DNA of 23,318 nt from an uncultured Akkermansia sp. GTDB taxonomy: Bacteria; Verrucomicrobiota; Verrucomicrobiia; Verrucomicrobiales; Akkermansiaceae. Positions 6,460-15,238 of this stretch are shown piece after piece. How positions within the stretch are numbered: the first letter of the stretch is position 1; every line of letters starts with the position of its first letter. The notes below the pieces were generated by a model. It saw only the letters and a program-made list of their open reading frames with translations, did not search any database and was not told the DNA's origin. Made by a program: the position numbers and the translations under genes. Where the stretch lies: contig CANPXA010000006.1 in the NCBI GenBank assembly GCA_947585525.1, forward strand, positions 1 to 23,318, given 5' to 3'.

Positions 6460-9036
6460 ATGACGGCAGACCGCAAGAAACCGTATCCGTTTGATGAATT
6501 TGAGCCTGCCTGGCAGAAACGCTGGGACGAGGAGAAAACCTTTCATGTGGGCAATCCGGGGGAGCCGGGTTTTGATGCTACAAGACCGAAGCGTTACATT
6601 TTGGATATGTTTCCCTACCCGAGTGGGGCGGGATTGCACGTGGGGCACCCGGAGGGCTACACAGCTACTGACATCGTGAGCCGCTATTCACGGCGGGTGG
6701 GGTACAATGTTCTGCATCCGATGGGATGGGATTCCTTTGGGTTGCCTGCCGAGCAGTACGCCATCAAGACGGGACAGCATCCCGCCGTGACCACGGCTGC
6801 CAACATCGACACCTTCCGTCGTCAGCTCAAGATGCTCGGCTTCTCCTACGACTGGGAGCGCGAGATCGCCACGACTGATCCTCATTACGTGTGTTGGACC
6901 CAATGGATCTTCCTGCGTCTCTACAACTCCTATTACAACACCGAACTCAAAAAAGCGCGACCTGTCAGTGAACTCGTCGAGAAAGGGTGGACGCGCGAAC
7001 AGATCGACTCCGTCCGTCTTGCATACGTTGCCGAGGGATTGGTCAATTGGTCGCCGGACATGGGGACAGTGTTGGCGAATGAAGAGGCGGAGGAATGGAG
7101 GAGCAAGGGATTTACCATCGAGCGACGCAAGTTGCGTCAGTGGATGCTGCGGATCACGGCTTACGCCGAGCGACTCATTGATGAGCTGGAGCCTCTGGAT
7201 TGGCCGGAGAGCATCAAGCTGCTGCAGCGCAACTGGATCGGTCGCTCCACCGGCGCTGAGGTGCGCTTTACCTGCGGTTCGCACGTCATCACCGTTTACA
7301 CCACCCGCCCGGACACCCTCTTTGGAGCTACCTACATGGTACTTTCTCCGGAGCATGAACTCGTGGATGCCATCACGACGCCGGAGCAGAAGGAGGCCGT
7401 GGATGCCTACAAGAAGGTGTGCGCCGAGAAGAGTGACCTTGAACGCACCGATCTCTCCAAGGAAAAGACCGGGGTCTTTACCGGAGCCTATGCCGTGAAC
7501 CCCGTGAACGGCGAGCAAATCCCCATCTGGATTGCGGATTATGTGCTCACCGGCTATGGCACGGGCGCCATCATGGCGGTGCCGGCGCACGATGAACGCG
7601 ATTTTGAGTTTGCCACCAAGTTTGGATTGCCCATCATCCAGGTTGTGCAGCCGGATGATCCTGCCACCCCTTGGCAGGACTTCTGCGGCTATGAGGGCGT
7701 CATGGTCAATTCCCAGCACCTTAACGGACTCACCGTCACGCAGGCCAAAGCTGCCATGATCGAGTGGTTGGAAAAGGAGGGACACGGTTGCGGCAAGGTG
7801 AACTACAAGCTGCGTGATTGGCTCTTCAGCCGGCAGCGTTATTGGGGTGAGCCTTTCCCCATTCTGTGGGACAAGGAGACCGGGCTGCACGAAGCACTGC
7901 CGGAGAGCGAGCTGCCGCTTTTGCAGCCTGAGATGGAAGACTTTAAGCCCAGCGGTGACCCCCGAGGTCCGCTGGTGAAGGCGCAGAATTGGATCCACTA
8001 TTCTGAGCGCTACACACGTGAGACCAACACGATGCCGCAGTGGGCGGGCTCCTGTTGGTATTACCTGCGCTACCTCGATCCGCACAATGACGAAGCGTTC
8101 GTTTCTCCGGAGGTGGAGAAGTACTGGATGGGCTCCTCCGGGAACCCGGGTGGGGTTGACCTCTACGTAGGCGGTACAGAACACGCCGTGCTCCACCTGC
8201 TTTATGCGCGTTTCTGGCACAAGGTTCTTTTCGATTACGGTCTCGTCTCCACCAATGAACCCTTCAACAAACTGGTCAATCAAGGACTCATCCTCGGCGA
8301 GGACGGGCAGAAGATGAGCAAGAGCCGTGGCAACGTCGTGAATCCGGACGACATTGTACGCGAGTACGGAGCGGATGCCATCCGCCTCTACGAGATGTTC
8401 ATGGGACCGCTCAAGGAAGTGAAACCATGGGCCACGAAGGGAGTAGAGGGCATCAGTCGGTTCCTCGCGCGCGTCTGGCGTATCGGCATGGTGGAGAATC
8501 AGGAAGGCGCTTGGGAAGTGTCTGCTAAACTCACGGAGCAGGATCTGGGCGCCACGCCCGCTCGCAAGGAACTGCACCGCTCCATCAAAAAGGTCACCGA
8601 AGATATTGAGACCATGAGTTTCAACACGGCCATTTCCAAGATGATGGAGTGCACGAACGCCATGACGAGCGCCGAAAGCGTGTGCGTGTCGGATTACGTG
8701 GGGTTGCTGCACATCCTCAACCCCTTTGCTCCGCACATCACGGAGGAACTTTACAGTCGCCTCTGTGTTTCATTCCCGGCGCTTCCGACCGCCCAGTTGG
8801 CTCTCCAGCCCTGGCCAAGCTACAGCGAGGAACTGCTTGTCGAGAACACGCGCGAAATAGTCGTACAAGTAAACGGCAAGCTGCGCGACAAGCTCCAAAT
8901 GGCGGCAGATGCCTCCAAGGAAGAATTGGGGCAGGCCGCCCTCGCCAGTGCGCGCATCAAGGAATTTACGGATGGAAAAACCGTACGGAAAGTGATTGTG
9001 GTTCCGGGACGTCTCGTCAACATCGTTGCTTCCTAA
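6460..9036 (+). CDS. leuS: Leucyl-tRNA synthetase
   Basis: 858 residues, very close to the 860 of the E. coli enzyme. It charges tRNA-Leu with leucine using ATP. Class I signature motifs: HVGH (the HIGH motif) at 60-63 in PYPSGAGLHVGHPEGYT, and KMSKS at 618-622. The editing (CP1) domain shows TTRPDTLFGATYMVLSPEH at about residue 280 and AVPAHDERDFEFA. The zinc-less bacterial layout is intact to the anticodon-binding and C-terminal domain (EIVVQVNGKLRDK). Start: the ATG at 6460 begins the typical YPFDEFEPAWQKRWDEE N-terminus and sits 7 bases after a -10 box; the open frame back to 6334 has no family resemblance. The alkyltransferase gene follows after 6 bases, so the two are probably co-transcribed. 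Confidence 0.97.
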   Translation: MTADRKKPYPFDEFEPAWQKRWDEEKTFHVGNPGEPGFDATRPKRYILDMFPYPSGAGLHVGHPEGYTATDIVSRYSRRVGYNVLHPMGWDSFGLPAEQYAIKTGQHPAVTTAANIDTFRRQLKMLGFSYDWEREIATTDPHYVCWTQWIFLRLYNSYYNTELKKARPVSELVEKGWTREQIDSVRLAYVAEGLVNWSPDMGTVLANEEAEEWRSKGFTIERRKLRQWMLRITAYAERLIDELEPLDWPESIKLLQRNWIGRSTGAEVRFTCGSHVITVYTTRPDTLFGATYMVLSPEHELVDAITTPEQKEAVDAYKKVCAEKSDLERTDLSKEKTGVFTGAYAVNPVNGEQIPIWIADYVLTGYGTGAIMAVPAHDERDFEFATKFGLPIIQVVQPDDPATPWQDFCGYEGVMVNSQHLNGLTVTQAKAAMIEWLEKEGHGCGKVNYKLRDWLFSRQRYWGEPFPILWDKETGLHEALPESELPLLQPEMEDFKPSGDPRGPLVKAQNWIHYSERYTRETNTMPQWAGSCWYYLRYLDPHNDEAFVSPEVEKYWMGSSGNPGGVDLYVGGTEHAVLHLLYARFWHKVLFDYGLVSTNEPFNKLVNQGLILGEDGQKMSKSRGNVVNPDDIVREYGADAIRLYEMFMGPLKEVKPWATKGVEGISRFLARVWRIGMVENQEGAWEVSAKLTEQDLGATPARKELHRSIKKVTEDIETMSFNTAISKMMECTNAMTSAESVCVSDYVGLLHILNPFAPHITEELYSRLCVSFPALPTAQLALQPWPSYSEELLVENTREIVVQVNGKLRDKLQMAADASKEELGQAALASARIKEFTDGKTVRKVIVVPGRLVNIVAS

Positions 9037-9042
9037 CATACT

Positions 9043-9582
9043 ATGAGTGAGTTCTATTCAGCCACCTTTAAATCTCCGCTGGGGGAAATCTACCTCGTGA
9101 GCGATGAGGAGGCACTGCGCGGAGCTTGGATTGAGGGACAGGCTAATTACAAGGAGGGACTCATCTTCCCGCCGCACAAACGTCGCATCGTTCCCCCGCT
9201 GGAACAGGCTCGCGAGTGGCTGCGGTGCTATTTCGCCAAAATAGACGGGGCTGAACGACCGAAATTGCGCCCCCTCTGTACGCCGGCTCGACGCAACATC
9301 TTGGAGCAGGTGTGTCGTATCCCGTACGGCTCGACTGCCAGCTACGGCGATATCTGCAAGCAGCTCCACGCCCGAGGAATCATGGCTTCGCCGCGTTCGG
9401 TGGGCAACGCGGTAGCCCACAATCCCATGATCATCTTCATTCCCTGCCACCGCGTGCTTGGCACCAATGGCTCGCTGACCGGTTACGCCGGTGGACTCGA
9501 ACGCAAACGGTTTCTCCTGAGCCTCGAAGGGTCTTTTCTTCCCTTTGACGTGGCAAATGCCCGGAGCCGCTCCAAGAAGTGA
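9043..9582 (+). CDS. ogt: Methylated-DNA--[protein]-cysteine S-methyltransferase
   Basis: 179 residues. Transfers alkyl groups from O6-alkylguanine in DNA to its own cysteine, a one-use repair protein. The active-site motif IPCHRVLG gives the acceptor Cys135, preceded by the DNA-recognition helix with SVGNAVAHNP and the YGDICKQLH helix; GYAGGLERKRFLL after it is typical. The N-terminal part is the divergent Ogt/MGMT ribonuclease-H-like domain; there is no Ada-type regulatory domain, so Ogt is the better label than Ada. It starts 6 bases after leuS with no visible Shine-Dalgarno sequence and probably depends on readthrough translation or the leuS transcript. It converges with the nucleotidyltransferase gene. 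Confidence 0.92.
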   Translation: MSEFYSATFKSPLGEIYLVSDEEALRGAWIEGQANYKEGLIFPPHKRRIVPPLEQAREWLRCYFAKIDGAERPKLRPLCTPARRNILEQVCRIPYGSTASYGDICKQLHARGIMASPRSVGNAVAHNPMIIFIPCHRVLGTNGSLTGYAGGLERKRFLLSLEGSFLPFDVANARSRSKK

Positions 9583-9626
9583 AGGGGGCAGGGAGTTGCG
9601 CACATCCGTAAGGAACTTCCCTTCAC
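9579..9626. terminator. Hairpin between converging ogt and nucleotidyltransferase genes
   Basis: GTGAAGGG (9579-9586) pairs with CCCTTCAC (9619-9626); an inner GGGAGTT/AACTTCCC pairing with one bulge extends it. No strong T run on either side, so termination is only suggested. Confidence 0.3.
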
Positions 9627-9638
9627 ACAAGCCTTTCC

Positions 9639-10535
9639 TTAACACGGCACATTGAGCCGAGGCGTGAGCACGCAACGATTGTACACCCCGGGGGCTACAT
9701 GCGTGCGTGGCCAGACGATGCAATCCGTGAGGGTGCAGCCGTCCGGGATGACGGCATCCTTGCCGACCACGCAATCCTCGCTGAGATCGGCGGCAGGGGA
9801 CAAGATAGCGGTCGGGTGGATGCGATCCCGGGAGTTCATGGAGAGCACCGCGTCCAGATAGTCCTTCGGGGTTCCCATCTCGTGCCAAGTCGGCCAATCG
9901 GCGACAACTCCTCCCATTTTTCCTTGCTTGATGAGTTCCAACCAGATAGGGATAATAGAAAAAGGAGTTTCCGGAGAAAGATCGGGAAAGAGGCTGGCGA
10001 GTTCCGGCTGCATGACGTAGGTGCCGGCAAATTGGTAGGAACCGGGATCGACACCGAGGGCGTGGCGCATATCAGTGACACGACCGGAGGAGGGCTCAAA
10101 GCCGACATTGCGTTTGCCGTCAACGCTGCGCAAAGCTAGGGTGACCATGTTGCCTTGGCGTCGATGCTCGTGGAGGAGCTCCTGAATAGGGAAGTCCATG
10201 TAGATGTCGCCGTTGTGAACCAGGAGCGGTTCATCCGGGTGGACAAGAGGCATGATCTTGCGCAGACCGCCGCCGGAATCCAGAGGCTCTTCCTCGTGGC
10301 TGAGAGTTACCGGGACCCCGCGGTATTGCGGATCGGGGAAGGGAAAGGCGCGTTCCCACATGAGCTCCAGGTGGGAAGTGTTGACAATGAATTCCTGAAC
10401 TCCGGCGCGGATAAAGTGATCCATCATGTGCTGGATCAACGGCTTTTGAAAAACGGGAAGGAGGGGCTTAGGTACGATGGAAGAGAGGGGAGCCAAGCGA
10501 GTACCGAGACCGGCGCCGAGAATGAAAGCCTGCAT
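9639..10535 (-). CDS. Sugar-phosphate nucleotidyltransferase (MurU / mannose-1-phosphate guanylyltransferase type)
   Basis: 298 residues. Makes a nucleotide sugar from a sugar 1-phosphate and an NTP. The nucleotide-binding signature GAGLGTRLAPLSSIVPKPLLPV begins at residue 7, and the metal-binding LLVHNGDIYMD lies near residue 104. The C-terminal 60 residues (HPTAILSPAADLSEDCVVGKDAVIPDG) look like a short left-handed beta-helix with hexapeptide repeats, as in two-domain GDP-mannose and glucose-1-phosphate nucleotidyltransferases. The sequence resembles MurU, which activates N-acetylmuramate 1-phosphate in cell-wall recycling, but no AmgK kinase is adjacent, so substrate and base are left open. 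Last gene of a four-gene minus-strand run; 16 bases separate it from the DUF4126 gene. Confidence 0.85.
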   Translation of the reverse strand: MQAFILGAGLGTRLAPLSSIVPKPLLPVFQKPLIQHMMDHFIRAGVQEFIVNTSHLELMWERAFPFPDPQYRGVPVTLSHEEEPLDSGGGLRKIMPLVHPDEPLLVHNGDIYMDFPIQELLHEHRRQGNMVTLALRSVDGKRNVGFEPSSGRVTDMRHALGVDPGSYQFAGTYVMQPELASLFPDLSPETPFSIIPIWLELIKQGKMGGVVADWPTWHEMGTPKDYLDAVLSMNSRDRIHPTAILSPAADLSEDCVVGKDAVIPDGCTLTDCIVWPRTHVAPGVYNRCVLTPRLNVPC

Positions 10536-10551
10536 GATTCAGCGAAAGGGG

Positions 10552-11142
10552 TTAGGGTGCGGGAGTACTCGTGGCGTGTCGATGACGACGAACTCGTCGG
10601 ATGATGAGTCCCACCATGAGGGCCAGTAACACCACCCCGAGGATAGCTACCACAGGGAGCAGGATAGCCAGGATGGAACCGAGCAGGGAGAGGATATTCT
10701 CGACCGTAGTGACGACCCAGTTGCCGAGTCCGCCGGTGCTCACGGTGCTGGTTGCGCGGAGAGCTGTGGTACCGGCTTGCACGGCGCCGGCCGCTCCTGC
10801 TCCGGCGATGATACCGATGCCCCACTGAGCGTAGTCCGGCATTTCCGGGAGAAGACCGGCGGTTATAATCGCACCTGCAGCGAGGGCAAGCGGTGCGCTC
10901 ACCGTATCCAGAAGATGGTCCACGAACGGGATGTAATAAGCGAGAGCTTCGACAACTGTGGCTGCCAGGAGGCAGACAAATGCCGCATCGGAACCCACCC
11001 ACGCCAGGGTGTCATTGACCGGCACGTTAAGGTACCGCACCGCTGCCGACACTGCGAGCAGAGGCACAAAAACGCGAAAGCCGCAAGCGGCTGACAACGA
11101 AATGCCTGTACACAAGGCGATGGCAAGAGTGATCCAATCCAT
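10552..11142 (-). CDS. DUF4126 family membrane protein
   Basis: 196 residues, rich in Ala, Gly and Leu, with about five hydrophobic segments and a basic C-terminal tail (IIRRVRRHRHATSTPAP). The opening MDWITLAIALCTGISLSAACGFRVFVPLL, the WVGSDAAF segment and the VDHLLDTVSAPLALAAGAIITAGLL segment are the recognisable signature of DUF4126 proteins. No function is known for the family. It probably lies in the inner membrane. It sits between an aminotransferase and a nucleotidyltransferase in one run of genes, which does not point to a clear role. The start ATG at 11142 has no Shine-Dalgarno sequence; 32 bases separate it from the aminotransferase stop. Confidence 0.8.
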   Translation of the reverse strand: MDWITLAIALCTGISLSAACGFRVFVPLLAVSAAVRYLNVPVNDTLAWVGSDAAFVCLLAATVVEALAYYIPFVDHLLDTVSAPLALAAGAIITAGLLPEMPDYAQWGIGIIAGAGAAGAVQAGTTALRATSTVSTGGLGNWVVTTVENILSLLGSILAILLPVVAILGVVLLALMVGLIIRRVRRHRHATSTPAP

Positions 11143-11174
11143 AGTTGAAAAGAGAGGGAATTGCGTTGGGGAAA

Positions 11175-12350
11175 TTATGGGGCAATGAGATGGTCGCAGA
11201 AACGAGCCATTTTGTCACAGGCTTGTTCCAAGAGATCGTAACTTGTCGCGTAGCAGCAGCGCAGGTAGCCCTCGCCGCAGGCTCCAAACGCCGTCCCCGG
11301 GACGGCAGCGACCTTTTCCTCCTTGAGCAGGCGGAGCGAGAACTCTCGGGAACTCAGGCCGAACCTCTTGACGCTGGGGAAGGTGTAGAAGGCGCCGCCG
11401 GGCAGGTGGCAGTCCATCCCCATGTCGTTGAAGCGACCGACGATATAGTCGCGGCGGACATGGTAGCTATCGCGCATCTCCTCCATCGCTTGGCGACCGT
11501 GCTGCAGGGCCTCGATGCCTGCCTCCTGGCTGGTGATGGAGGGGCAGATCATGGTGTAGGAATGGATCTTGACCATCATGTCGATGAGCTCACGCGGACC
11601 ACAGGCATAGCCGAGGCGCATACCGGTCATGGCAAAGGCCTTGGAGAAGCCGTGCAGCAGCAGTGTGCGCTCCTTCATGCCGGGTAGCGAAGCAATGCTG
11701 GTGTGAGGTATCCCATCGTAGCGCAGCTCCGAGTAAATTTCGTCCGTGAGCACGAAGATGTCGTGCTTCTTACAGATCTCGGCAATTTTTTCCAGAGTCT
11801 CGCGCGGCGCGATGGACCCGGTCGGATTGGTCGGGAAATTCAGCATGAGCACCTTGGTCTTGGGAGTAATGGCTGCCTCCAATTTCTCCGGGGAGAGAGC
11901 GAAGAGGTCATCAATACTCGTCTCCACCGGACGTGCCACGGCGTAGGTGAGCGCCACCGTCGGCGCATAGCTCACGTAGCCCGGCTCGTGGTAGAGCACT
12001 TCGTCTCCCGGATTGAGCAAGCAGCGCAGCGCCAAGTCGATCGCCTGACTCACTCCGACCGTCGGCAGGATCTCGCAGAGCGGATCATACTCCACGTGGA
12101 AAAAATCCTGTACATAGACAGCGATGGCGCGCCGCAAACTCTCCAGTCCGTAGTTGCTCGTGTAGGTCGTGTGACCTTTTTCGAGGGAGAAGATGGCGGC
12201 TTCGCGGATGTTCCATGGGGTGACAAAGTCCGGCTCGCCGACGCCGAGGGAGATGATGCCTTTGCTGCCGATGACGAGATCGAAGAATTCGCGGATACCG
12301 GAGCGCGGGAGACCGGCGACTTGGCGGGAGAGAGAGTTGTTCCAATCCAT
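11175..12350 (-). CDS. PLP-dependent class I/II aminotransferase
   Basis: 391 residues, normal for fold-type I aspartate/aromatic aminotransferases. Moves an amino group between an amino acid and a 2-oxo acid with pyridoxal phosphate. Visible landmarks: YTSNYGLESLRRAI near 63-76, NFPTNPTG with the substrate-carboxylate contact Asn175, LTDEIYS with Asp203, and HGFSKAFAMTGMRLGY with the Schiff-base Lys237. The substrate cannot be read from sequence; the family includes aspartate, aromatic and alanine-type enzymes, and related proteins are often paired with an AsnC regulator, as here. It begins 12 bases after the regulator stop and so is likely co-transcribed and possibly controlled by it. Confidence 0.9.
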   Translation of the reverse strand: MDWNNSLSRQVAGLPRSGIREFFDLVIGSKGIISLGVGEPDFVTPWNIREAAIFSLEKGHTTYTSNYGLESLRRAIAVYVQDFFHVEYDPLCEILPTVGVSQAIDLALRCLLNPGDEVLYHEPGYVSYAPTVALTYAVARPVETSIDDLFALSPEKLEAAITPKTKVLMLNFPTNPTGSIAPRETLEKIAEICKKHDIFVLTDEIYSELRYDGIPHTSIASLPGMKERTLLLHGFSKAFAMTGMRLGYACGPRELIDMMVKIHSYTMICPSITSQEAGIEALQHGRQAMEEMRDSYHVRRDYIVGRFNDMGMDCHLPGGAFYTFPSVKRFGLSSREFSLRLLKEEKVAAVPGTAFGACGEGYLRCCYATSYDLLEQACDKMARFCDHLIAP

Positions 12351-12362
12351 CGTGGTAGAATG

Positions 12363-12839
12363 TTAGGGAGCTATGCTGATGCGTTCCGGACTCATGGGTT
12401 CCTCAAAGAGGAGACCGTGCATCTTGTAGGTTTTCAAGCGGAAGTGCGTGGAAGTGGAGAGCACGCCCTCCAGGCTGGAGAGCTTGTCGCTCACAAAACG
12501 TGCCACCTCCATCAGATCGCTTGCCTCCACCATCACCAGCAGGTCATATCCGCCGGACATCAGATAACAACTCTTCACCTCACTGAAACGTGCGATGCGC
12601 TGGGCGAGTCGATTGAAGCCGCCGCCGCGTTCCGGTGTGCAGCGCACCTCAATAAAGGCGGAGACACCTTCACGATCCTCATTCAGAATGGTGCGGTAAC
12701 CGACAATTTTGCCGGCTTTTTCCAGCTCGGCGCGGGCAGAACTCACCTCCTTTTCCGTGGCTCCCAGCAACTCGGCTATCTGCCGGTCGCTGAGCCGCGC
12801 ATCCCTCTCCAGTATGCTGAGTAATGCTTCCTGTGTCAT
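12363..12839 (-). CDS. Lrp/AsnC family transcriptional regulator
   Basis: 158 residues. N-terminal winged helix-turn-helix (EALLSILERDARLSDRQIAELLGATEKEVSSARAELEKAGKIVGYRTILN), then the ligand-binding RAM domain (SAFIEVRCTPERGGGFNRLAQRIARFSEVKSCYLMSGGYDLLVMVEASDL). Such proteins sense an amino acid and bind DNA as dimers or octamers. First gene of a run with the aminotransferase, DUF4126 and nucleotidyltransferase genes; autoregulation and control of the aminotransferase are likely by analogy. Start: ATG at 12839 is preferred over an in-frame GTG at 12860, because the -10 box of the putative promoter lies between the two, so the GTG would not be transcribed. Confidence 0.9.
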   Translation of the reverse strand: MTQEALLSILERDARLSDRQIAELLGATEKEVSSARAELEKAGKIVGYRTILNEDREGVSAFIEVRCTPERGGGFNRLAQRIARFSEVKSCYLMSGGYDLLVMVEASDLMEVARFVSDKLSSLEGVLSTSTHFRLKTYKMHGLLFEEPMSPERISIAP

Positions 12840-12848
12840 CGTGCGCTC

Positions 12849-12877
12849 ACTATACCACACGCCCTAGGGGATTGCAA
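12849..12877 (-). promoter_or_regulatory. Promoter of the AsnC-aminotransferase operon
   Basis: TTGCAA (12877-12872), 17 bases, TATAGT (12854-12849) preceded by TGG. Nine bases separate the -10 box from the ATG, so the leader is at most a few bases. A CCCTAGGGG palindrome (about 12862-12870) lies in the spacer and could be an operator. Confidence 0.55.
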
Positions 12878-12936
12878 AACGAAATTCACGCCTGCGGAGG
12901 AGGGAGGCGTCTGATGTCAGGACAGGTTTTCCGGAC

Positions 12937-14031
12937 TCACCGCGTCACGCATTCCTCAAAGAACCCGCCCCCCAGGAGCCGCGTTCCTCCCGGAGACTCC
13001 CTATCATAGAAGGCGCATACCTGACCCGGAGAGAGAGCACGGACAGGGGAGTCAAACGTGAGCTGCACGCGATTGGGTGAGAGGTATTGGCAGTTGGCGG
13101 GTACGGCGGGGGTGCGGTAGCGGGGTTGCACGAGTACGCGTTCCGGCAGGGGAGCGCGCGTGTTGGAGATGCTTCCGACCGTGGAGCCGGTGGAGTATAG
13201 ACCGGGTGTGTCCGGCGACTCGTAACCGACGATGAGTCGGTTGTGCGCGAGATCCTTGCCGACGACGACGTACGCGATGCCTTCGATGGGGGAGGCGACA
13301 TGGTGCCCCTTGCGTTGTCCGATGGTGAAAAGGTGCAGACCCGGATGGCGACCCAGCACCTTACCATGCACATCCACGATGTCGCCCGGTGAATCCGGGA
13401 TGTAGTGACGCAGGAAATCGCTCATCTTTACCTTGCCGATGAAGCAGATGCCTTGGGAATCCTTCTTTGCCGCGTTCGGTAGGTCGTACTCCCGTGCCAG
13501 CTCGCGCACTTGGGGTTTGGTGAGGTTTCCTATGGGGAAGAGAGCTCGGGATATCTGATCCCCGCGCATGAGCGCCAAAAAATAGGATTGGTCCTTGTTC
13601 GGATCTGCCCCGCGCAGGATGTAACTCTCGCCGTTCGCTGCGTCCTCCCGCTGCGCGTAGTGACCGGTGGCGACACCTTCAAAACCCTGCTCGAGCGCAT
13701 AATGGAGAAGGACACCGAACTTCATTTCCCGGTTGCAGAGTACATCCGGATTCGGTGTGGCGCCGGCGCGGTAGCCTTCCAGCAGGTAGTCCACGATGCG
13801 CTTGCGGTATTGCTCCACGAGATCCACCACACGCAGTTCGATACCCAGTTTGGCACAGACGGCGCGAGAGTCGCGGATATCTTGTTCCCACGGGCACTCG
13901 CCTGGGATTCCTTCCTCATTCGTCCAATTCTTCATGTAGGCCGCCACAACCTCGTGTCCCTGCTGCACGAGCAGCGCCGCTGCCACAGCGCTGTCCACCC
14001 CTCCGCTCATCGCTACTAAGATTCGTGCCAT
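12937..14031 (-). CDS. mnmA: tRNA-specific 2-thiouridylase MnmA
   Basis: 364 residues, the family length. Activates U34 of tRNA-Lys, tRNA-Glu and tRNA-Gln with ATP and puts sulfur on carbon 2, improving decoding of codons ending in A or G. The PP-loop ATP-binding motif SGGVDSA is at 9-15. The two catalytic cysteines are in place: Cys99 in NPDVLCNREMKFG and Cys196 in DSQGICFIG. RKGHHVASPIEG and a C-terminal beta-barrel follow, ending with AFYDRESPGGTRLLGGG. Start ATG at 14031, 9 bases after the thiE stop, so the two genes form a pair. No functional link between them is obvious beyond use of sulfur/thiamine-type metabolism, which is speculative. Confidence 0.97.
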   Translation of the reverse strand: MARILVAMSGGVDSAVAAALLVQQGHEVVAAYMKNWTNEEGIPGECPWEQDIRDSRAVCAKLGIELRVVDLVEQYRKRIVDYLLEGYRAGATPNPDVLCNREMKFGVLLHYALEQGFEGVATGHYAQREDAANGESYILRGADPNKDQSYFLALMRGDQISRALFPIGNLTKPQVRELAREYDLPNAAKKDSQGICFIGKVKMSDFLRHYIPDSPGDIVDVHGKVLGRHPGLHLFTIGQRKGHHVASPIEGIAYVVVGKDLAHNRLIVGYESPDTPGLYSTGSTVGSISNTRAPLPERVLVQPRYRTPAVPANCQYLSPNRVQLTFDSPVRALSPGQVCAFYDRESPGGTRLLGGGFFEECVTR

Positions 14032-14040
14032 GGTACGTTC

Positions 14041-14679
14041 TCAGGAAGAGTGTTCGATTTGTTGAAGCAGTTTGCGCGCCGCCGCTGTCCGATCCGTCTG
14101 TTGCAGGAGCCACGAGACAACGACCACTCGTCGCGCCCCGGCTGCCAGCACTTCGGGCAGGGTCGTTTCATTCACTCCTCCGATGCAAAACACGGGCATC
14201 TCTCCCGCGATTTCCTGCGCCGGAGCTATTCCCGTCGTCCCGACGGCTGGTCTCCCCGGCTTGGTCGCCGTAGGGAAGAGGGGTCCGTAGCCTATGTAAT
14301 CCGCCCCTTCCTCTCTGGCTCGTTTTACTTGTTCCAAACTATGCGTTGATCGACCGATGAGCATTTTGTCTCTTACCATGCGTCGCACTTCCGCCAACTC
14401 ACCGGCGTCCTGCCCCACGTGTACGGCATCTGCCCCAATCTCGGCGGCGAGCTCGGGGTAGTCGTTCAGCACGAAGAGGGAGCCGCGTGCCCGGCACTCC
14501 GCCTGCAACGCTCTCCCCAGCTCTTCCACCTGTGGGAGCGCCACCCCCTTTGCTCGTAGCTGTAGAATGCGCACGCCACCGTCCATCAATTCGCGTGCGC
14601 ACAGCAGCGCCTCACTTGCAGCCACATACCCCAAGTCCACGATGCCATACAAACGACTCGTTGCCAGCACTTCCTTCAT
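14041..14679 (-). CDS. thiE: Thiamine-phosphate synthase
   Basis: 212 residues, TIM-barrel. Joins hydroxymethylpyrimidine pyrophosphate to the thiazole phosphate to give thiamine phosphate. Characteristic segments: ILQLRAKG (residues 38-45), LFVLNDYPELAAEIGADAVHVGQDAG (about 68-93, diphosphate and pyrimidine site), LIGRSTHSLEQVKRA (107-121) and YIGYGPLFPTATKPGRPAVG (128-147). The usual QLR-(x)K diphosphate contact is QLRAK. Start: ATG at 14679 is 6 bases after a TAGAGT -10 box, so the mRNA should be leaderless. No TPP riboswitch is possible in such a transcript and none is seen upstream. First gene of a thiE-mnmA pair. Confidence 0.95.
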   Translation of the reverse strand: MKEVLATSRLYGIVDLGYVAASEALLCARELMDGGVRILQLRAKGVALPQVEELGRALQAECRARGSLFVLNDYPELAAEIGADAVHVGQDAGELAEVRRMVRDKMLIGRSTHSLEQVKRAREEGADYIGYGPLFPTATKPGRPAVGTTGIAPAQEIAGEMPVFCIGGVNETTLPEVLAAGARRVVVVSWLLQQTDRTAAARKLLQQIEHSS

Positions 14680-14685
14680 TTCTTC

Positions 14686-14714
14686 ACTCTACCACGCTGT
14701 CCCTCGGTTGGCAA
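14686..14714 (-). promoter_or_regulatory. Promoter of thiE-mnmA
   Basis: TTGCCA (14714-14709), 17 bases, TAGAGT (14691-14686) preceded by TGG, then 6 bases to the ATG. The hexamers equal those of the SDR-like gene at 4627-4655, and both lie at the same end of a repeat copy. Confidence 0.65.
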
Positions 14715-15238
14715 GTGTTACCACGATTCTATTTCACATCCGTCCCAATAACATCTTCTCTGTTCTCTCCCAATCCATCCCCCATGCATTTCCTCTGGAA
14801 TGAAGGAGGTAAGTCAGCAAAGCCCAAACTTCGCCATGTCCGTGCGCAATGCGCCGAATTCTACAATCGTAAATCGTATATCATAAATAGGCAAGACGGT
14901 CGACGACCCCGTTAGGGCGCACGCGAAGCGAGCGGTAAGACCGATTGGACAAAAGCATAGCTTTTGCCCGAAGGGCGAAGCGCCGATGGGGCGGCGCTGA
15001 GTCAATGTGGTGTCGACGAGTCACCGCTAGGCGCTCACCGCCCTCATTCTCGAAAACTCCGTTTTACTTTCGCTCCGCAAAAACGCGCGTAGCGCGCTAA
15101 AATCCACATCGTACATCGTACATAGTCCATCGTACATAATCAATGAGTTATGTTGCATCGCTTACCGATGAGCGCCTGTTGGCAGCGCGTTTTCTTGGGA
15201 CGTGCGTGGGCGGAATGGGGCGTATGAAGAAATTCGGC
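14715..15238 (-). repeat. Composite intergenic repeat, copy E (reverse orientation)
   Basis: Fills the gap between thiE and the SRP RNA gene; no gene is seen. Read on the minus strand it follows copy B from about 4245 on: CGTCCCAAGAAAACGCGC, CATAACTCATTGATTATG, heptamers (about 15111-15140), TTTTAGCGCGCTACGCGCG (about 15085-15103), GCGGAGCGAAAGTAAAACGGAG, the hairpin module (15016-14942), a half palindrome (TTGCCTATTT, about 14886-14895), heptamers (about 14862-14885), then the GAGGAAATGCATGGGGGATGG end and the -35 box of thiE. The hairpin module is present here but absent from the matching place in copy B. Confidence 0.85.
14942..15016 (-). other. Multi-hairpin repeat module, copy E
   Basis: Minus-strand copy of the module at 909-1016, with the CAGCGCC/GGCGCTT, GCCC-TTC-GGGC and CAAAAGC-(TAT)-GCTTTTG (14950-14966) stems. 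The fourth stem is replaced by unrelated sequence after the CCAATC. Confidence 0.55.

Noticed and set aside
6688..8736. Long minus-strand open frame of 682 codons
   Set aside because: It is antisense to leuS, whose motifs are intact; its translation has no family-like segments.
9058..9897. Minus-strand open frame over ogt and the nucleotidyltransferase end
   Set aside because: Shadow of two real genes, with no recognisable motifs.
11703..12824. Plus-strand open frame of 373 codons over the aminotransferase and regulator genes
   Set aside because: It spans two well-identified minus-strand genes; composition reflects the opposite strand.
14680..14760. TPP riboswitch before thiE
   Set aside because: The promoter lies directly at the start codon and no thi-box sequence is visible.
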